Shown piece after piece: positions 7,031 to 9,902 of a stretch of 9,902 nt of DNA (its first letter is position 1; every line of letters begins with the position of its first letter). The position numbers and the translations under genes are program-made. The notes under the pieces are model-generated. The model saw only the letters and a program-made list of their open reading frames with translations, was not told the DNA's origin and made no database searches. This DNA is from Lachnospiraceae bacterium (GTDB lineage: Bacteria; Bacillota; Clostridia; Lachnospirales; Lachnospiraceae): positions 1 through 9,902 of the forward strand of contig CAAEHZ010000213.1 in the NCBI GenBank assembly GCA_900755865.1, in the 5' to 3' direction.

Positions 7031-7744
7031 ATGAAAATTCAGAGAGTGGATGACAAAACGGTAAAATGCTTCCTTTCCAAAGAGGAACTGGAAGAATATC
7101 AGATTGATTATAAAGACTTTATCATGCGGAATGAGAAAGCAAAAGAGGTAGTACAGGAAATTATCCAGCAGGCAGAGGAAGAGGTAGGCTATAAGCCGCC
7201 CAGATTTGCCTTTGATTTACAGATTATGCTTCTGCCGGATGAAGGACTGCTTTTAACCTTTTCGGAAAGAGAACCGGAGGGGGCACAGTTCATGGAATGT
7301 CTGAAGGAAATGAAAAAGATGCTTCAACAGACCAGGGAAAAGCTGGGAATGACCCAGGAGGGTGAGCAGAATCCCTTCCAGACACAGGAAGCAGCAGAAG
7401 ACTCCCGGGAAGCAGTTCGGGAGGCAGAGCCTGTCCGGAAAAGAGAAGAATTGCCCAAACCGGAGTTTGCGGTTTTTGCCTTTTCCAGACTGGGAAATAT
7501 CATGGATTATGTAAAGGGATTGCCCGCAAATCTGCGGATAGAGAGCGAATTGTACGAAATGGAGGGTATTTATTACCTGATTATGAAAAAAGGGCATGCA
7601 TCCTATTCCCGTTACAGCCGGGCATGTATTCAGGCAATGGAGTTTGGCGGGCTGTATGCGGCAGAGGAAGGGCAGATTAAGCTGCTCAGAGAGCATGGCA
7701 CCTGTCTGATTGCGGAAAAGGCAATTAAAAAATTGCGCGGTTAG
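7031..7744 (+). CDS. mecA: ClpC adaptor protein MecA
   Basis: This 237-residue protein fits the MecA/YpbH family. MecA tethers substrates to the ClpC ATPase for degradation by ClpP and limits competence and other stress regulators in Firmicutes. The N-terminal substrate-binding domain (about 1-82) opens with MKIQRVDDKTVKCFLSKEEL and continues through FDLQIMLLPDEGLLLTF. A charged, Q- and E-rich linker follows (about 95-140). The C-terminal ClpC-binding domain (about 145-237) includes FAVFAFSRLGNIMDY, YYLIM and the late AMEFG segment. ATG 7031 is preceded by AGGTG 5 bases upstream and by GGAAAGG a little further away. It sits after the chemoreceptor gene on the same strand and converges with the pseudouridine synthase gene, with only 10 bases between their ends. 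It appears complete, with no lesion. Confidence 0.88.
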   Translation: MKIQRVDDKTVKCFLSKEELEEYQIDYKDFIMRNEKAKEVVQEIIQQAEEEVGYKPPRFAFDLQIMLLPDEGLLLTFSEREPEGAQFMECLKEMKKMLQQTREKLGMTQEGEQNPFQTQEAAEDSREAVREAEPVRKREELPKPEFAVFAFSRLGNIMDYVKGLPANLRIESELYEMEGIYYLIMKKGHASYSRYSRACIQAMEFGGLYAAEEGQIKLLREHGTCLIAEKAIKKLRG

Positions 7745-7754
7745 GTTTGGAGAT

Positions 7755-8663
7755 TCAGGAATGCTCCCATGCTCTTTTTATATCTTCGGGCAGAGGGGCG
7801 GTAAATTCCATTTTCTCACCGGTGATGGGATGACGGAAAACAAGGCGGCTGGAATGAAGCGCCTGTCTGCTGATTCGTTCCATATCCGGGTTGTAAAGGT
7901 AATCTCCGATAAGGGGGAAACCGAGATATTTCATATGGATTCTGATTTGATGGGTTCGACCTGTTTCCAGACGAAGGGAAACAAGGCTGAGCCCGTTTTT
8001 TTCTTCCAGAACCTTATAGTGGGTAACGGCGCTTTCTCCGTTTTCAAAATCTACCACACGCTCAATGACAGAGCCGGGCTTTCGGGAGAGGGGAGCGGTG
8101 ATGGTGCCCTCTTCCGGTATGACATGTCCCCGCACAAGGCAGAGATATTCCCGGTAAAAGGGTGCTTCCCCGGAGGCTTTTCTGGCAAGCATACCGGACA
8201 GAATCCCGGCGCTGACGTAATGTCTGGCAATCAGGGTAAGACCGGAGGTGTCCCGGTCCAGACGGTTTAAACAGCGAAAGACAAAGGGACAGTTTTTCTG
8301 CTGATAGTACCAGGCAAGGGCATTTGCCAGAGAATTTTCATAATTTCCCATGGAGGGATGAATCGGCATACCGGCGGGCTTATTGATAACCAGCAAATCC
8401 TCATCCTCATAAAGAATGGAAAGGGGAAGCTGTACGGGCGGGATTTTTTCGGAGCTTTCCGTTTCCAGAATCCGGATTGTCAGAGTATCCCCATCACAAA
8501 GAAGCCCGTTCATAAAGACAGGGGCGCCATTTCGCAGCACATTTTCCGGCTGCTTTTTTAATTCAATCAGACTGCGGGCGGAATAGCCCTTTGCTTTCAG
8601 ATAGCCTTTGACAGAACTGCCTGTTTGGCTTTCTGTTATTTTGTACTGGATGATGCGTTCCAT
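7755..8663 (-). CDS. RluA-family pseudouridine synthase
   Basis: A 302-residue protein of the RluA/YlyB type, which isomerises specific uridines in rRNA or tRNA to pseudouridine. Residues about 12-66 look like an S4-like RNA-binding domain (KGYSARSLIELKK, then CDGDTLTI). The catalytic domain follows: ILYEDEDLLVINKPAGMPIHP at 83-103, then RLDRDTSG at 134-141 with the catalytic Asp at about D136, EYLCLVRG, and the late signature LETGRTHQIRIHMKYLGFPL at 232-251. The usual His before RLD is Asn here (NRLD), a tolerated variation in some subfamilies. ATG 8663 has GGAG 6 bases upstream. It converges with mecA and diverges from the MFS relic. The family is certain, but the RNA target and paralogue (RluC- or RluD-like) cannot be assigned. 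Confidence 0.94.
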   Translation of the reverse strand: MERIIQYKITESQTGSSVKGYLKAKGYSARSLIELKKQPENVLRNGAPVFMNGLLCDGDTLTIRILETESSEKIPPVQLPLSILYEDEDLLVINKPAGMPIHPSMGNYENSLANALAWYYQQKNCPFVFRCLNRLDRDTSGLTLIARHYVSAGILSGMLARKASGEAPFYREYLCLVRGHVIPEEGTITAPLSRKPGSVIERVVDFENGESAVTHYKVLEEKNGLSLVSLRLETGRTHQIRIHMKYLGFPLIGDYLYNPDMERISRQALHSSRLVFRHPITGEKMEFTAPLPEDIKRAWEHS

Positions 8664-8742
8664 AATAATCTCCGTTTCTGTTAATATAAAACAAAAAGTG
8701 GAAAAAGGAAAGCAAATTGTGGTAAGCTTTTGAGAGAAAGTA

Positions 8743-8751
8743 TGGTAGAAT
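8743..8751 (+). promoter_or_regulatory. Possible extended -10 promoter upstream of the MFS relic
   Basis: TGGTAGAAT is an extended -10-like box between the divergent pseudouridine synthase gene and the transporter relic, with no good -35 at 17 bases. It lies only about 5 bases before the first recognisable MFS codons, so the normal leader and N-terminal codons are missing. It may be the original transporter promoter, now driving the exporter gene downstream. Confidence 0.35.
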
Positions 8752-8755
8752 AGTC

Positions 8756-9125
8756 TGCGGAATTCCTCTGGAAAAAATCACCTTGCTGGTAACTTTCAAT
8801 TTCGGACTGCAGCTTTTGATTGATTTATGTTCTGTCTGGTTTGTGGATAAAATCGGTTACAGGGTTTCCATGGTGCTGGCGCATCTGTTTGCGGCTGTGG
8901 GACTGGTTCTTTTAACGGTTCTGCCGGACTGTTTTTTGGACCCTTTTATCGGGCTTTTTCTGGATTGCAGGAATTAAAAACTGGAAAATACTGGCGCTTG
9001 TATGGGCTTGTGTGCCGGTCATCAACGGAATTGTTTTCCTGAAGGTTCCCATTGCACCCCTGCTGGCAGCACTGTGGCTGAAACAGCGCATGGAAATTAA
9101 GGAGAAAAGGATAATTGAAGGATAA
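8756..9125 (+). pseudogene. MFS transporter relic: three joined fragments
   Basis: Three pieces of a major facilitator family transporter of about 400 residues can be read. Piece 1 (to about 8959) begins in mid-protein with GIPLEKITLLVTFNFGLQLL and carries the loop motif FVDKIGYR. Piece 2 continues in another frame from the T run at 8955-8959 as FFWIAGIKNWKILALVWACV to IAPLL. Piece 3, in frame with piece 2, is a C-terminal end AALWLKQRMEIKEKR that stops at 9123-9125. From family knowledge, about 35 N-terminal residues, a segment between pieces 1 and 2, and most of the C-terminal half are missing. As written, piece 1 runs into a stop at 8975-8977. The relic overlaps the ArAE start by 11 bases. 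No function is expected. The MFS assignment rests on pieces 1 and 2; the exact boundaries are estimates. Confidence 0.8.
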
Positions 9126-9902
9126 ACTGTTACGAAGTCTGAAAATTGCGGCTGCTGCACTGGCAGCCATAGCCCTTGCCGGAGAACTGGGGTTAAATTA
9201 TTCTGCAACAGCGGGAATTATTACGGTGCTCAGCATTCGGAATACCAAAAAGGAAACACTGAAAAGCGCGGTGAACCGGGGGCTGGCTTTTTTGTGCGCC
9301 CTTTTGCTGGCGGGGATTTTCTTTTCCTTTCTGGGGTACGGGCTGGGAGCCTTTGCCCTGTATCTGTTTTTCTTTGCCCTGCTCTGCCTCTGGATGGGCT
9401 GGGAAGAGGCGATTGCCATGGATTCCGTGCTGATAACCCATTTACTGACGGAACAGGCGATGACGGCGGATATTTTGCTGAATGAGGTTCTTTTGCTTGT
9501 TATCGGTGCGGGAATCGGTGTGCTTGTAAATCTTCATCTGCATCGAAAGGCGAGGGCTTTTGAGGAGCTTTCCGATGAGGTGGACAATCAGATAAAGGGA
9601 ATTTTGCACCGGATGGCAGACTGGCTGCAAAAGGAGGACAGGTCAGGCTATGGTTCGGACTGCTTTGAGAAGCTGGAGTCTGCCCTGACTGAGGCGAAGC
9701 TTTGCGCGGCATCCAATTATAACAATGCGTTCTTTGAAAGCAGCACAAAGGAACTGGACTATATTACCATGCGGGAAAAACAGAGTGCCATTTTAAAGGA
9801 GATTTACCAGAACATTAAAAGTATCCGGTATCTGCCGGAGCAGGCAGGGAAGGTTGCTGCCTTTATTTACCGGGTGGAGCAGGATTATCATCGGGAGAAT
9901 AC
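9115..9902 (+). CDS. Aromatic acid exporter family protein (ArAE), C-terminus beyond right edge
   Basis: The frame is open from TTG 9115 to the right edge, giving 262 residues where the family usually has about 320-350. The first 145 residues are a hydrophobic membrane domain of about four helices: KIAAAALAAIALAGELGL followed by YSATAGIITVLSI, then LAFLCALLLAGIFFSFLGYG, ALYLFFFALLCLWMGW and LLLVIGAGIGVLVNLHLHRK. The remainder is a charged, helical cytosolic domain like the ArAE C-terminal region (AFEELSDEVDNQIKGILHRM). Members are proposed to export aromatic acids or related toxic metabolites; the substrate here is unknown. TTG is the likely start, since the sequence homologous to family N-termini begins there and GGAG lies about 10 bases upstream. 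It overlaps the end of the MFS relic by 11 bases, implying an ancestral MFS-ArAE operon. It appears undamaged within the window. Confidence 0.85.
   Translation, partial: MKDKLLRSLKIAAAALAAIALAGELGLNYSATAGIITVLSIRNTKKETLKSAVNRGLAFLCALLLAGIFFSFLGYGLGAFALYLFFFALLCLWMGWEEAIAMDSVLITHLLTEQAMTADILLNEVLLLVIGAGIGVLVNLHLHRKARAFEELSDEVDNQIKGILHRMADWLQKEDRSGYGSDCFEKLESALTEAKLCAASNYNNAFFESSTKELDYITMREKQSAILKEIYQNIKSIRYLPEQAGKVAAFIYRVEQDYHREN

Noticed and set aside
7718..7740. Inverted repeat GCAATT/AATTGC at the end of mecA as a terminator
   Set aside because: The arms are only six bases, lie inside the coding sequence and are not followed by a T run. The repeated ATGCTC shortly after is a direct, not inverted, repeat.
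7710..8270. Plus-strand frame of 186 codons after mecA
   Set aside because: It overlaps the mecA end and is antisense to the RluA-family gene, which shows catalytic motifs; treated as a shadow.
8783..8977. Possible small 64-codon membrane protein gene
   Set aside because: The sequence is the internal part of an MFS transporter, its homology extends upstream of the TTG, and it continues in another frame after the stop; a relic is the better call.

Overview
The window looks like a chromosomal segment of a gut-type Lachnospiraceae or related Clostridia, with mid-range GC. This rests on the family mix (a MecA adaptor, a cytoplasmic heparinase II/III-type lyase beside a GH88 hydrolase, ArAE exporter, MFS carrier), strong GGAG-type ribosome binding sites and Gram-positive-style promoters. 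No genus can be assigned from the sequence alone.

Layout. 1-5061 is a glycosaminoglycan (GAG) or uronate-oligosaccharide utilisation island. On the minus strand are a heparinase II/III-family lyase (runs off the left edge) and, just upstream of it, the C-terminal stump of an AraC-type regulator. On the plus strand are the stump of a MalF-type sugar ABC permease, an intact discoidin-like protein, a damaged MalG-type permease, and an intact GH88 unsaturated glucuronyl hydrolase that ends in a strong intrinsic terminator. A composite palindromic element (about 1657-1773) lies between the two stumps, where the 5' ends of the regulator and permease 1, and presumably the solute-binding-protein gene, should be. 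5062-7744 carries a promoter, a structured leader, an sCache-type methyl-accepting chemotaxis protein and mecA. 7755-8663 is a minus-strand RluA-family pseudouridine synthase, convergent with mecA. 8756-9125 is the skeleton of an MFS transporter gene with three deletions. It overlaps the start of an aromatic-acid-exporter (ArAE) gene that runs off the right edge.

How it works together. The intact enzymes form a plausible cytosolic route: lyase cleavage of imported acidic oligosaccharides gives 4,5-unsaturated uronyl products, and GH88 then hydrolyses these. The cognate importer and regulator are all broken here. Permease 1 is truncated and frameshifted, permease 2 is frameshifted and appears to lack one membrane segment, and no binding protein or ATPase is visible. 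The main story of the window is therefore selective gene decay: transporter and regulator lost, catabolic enzymes kept, with a palindromic repeat at the collapse point and a similar skeletonised transporter at 8756-9125. I see no convincing novel multi-gene system. The most unusual items are the palindromic element, the deletion pattern, the cytosolic discoidin-like protein between the permeases, and the compact leader of the chemoreceptor gene.
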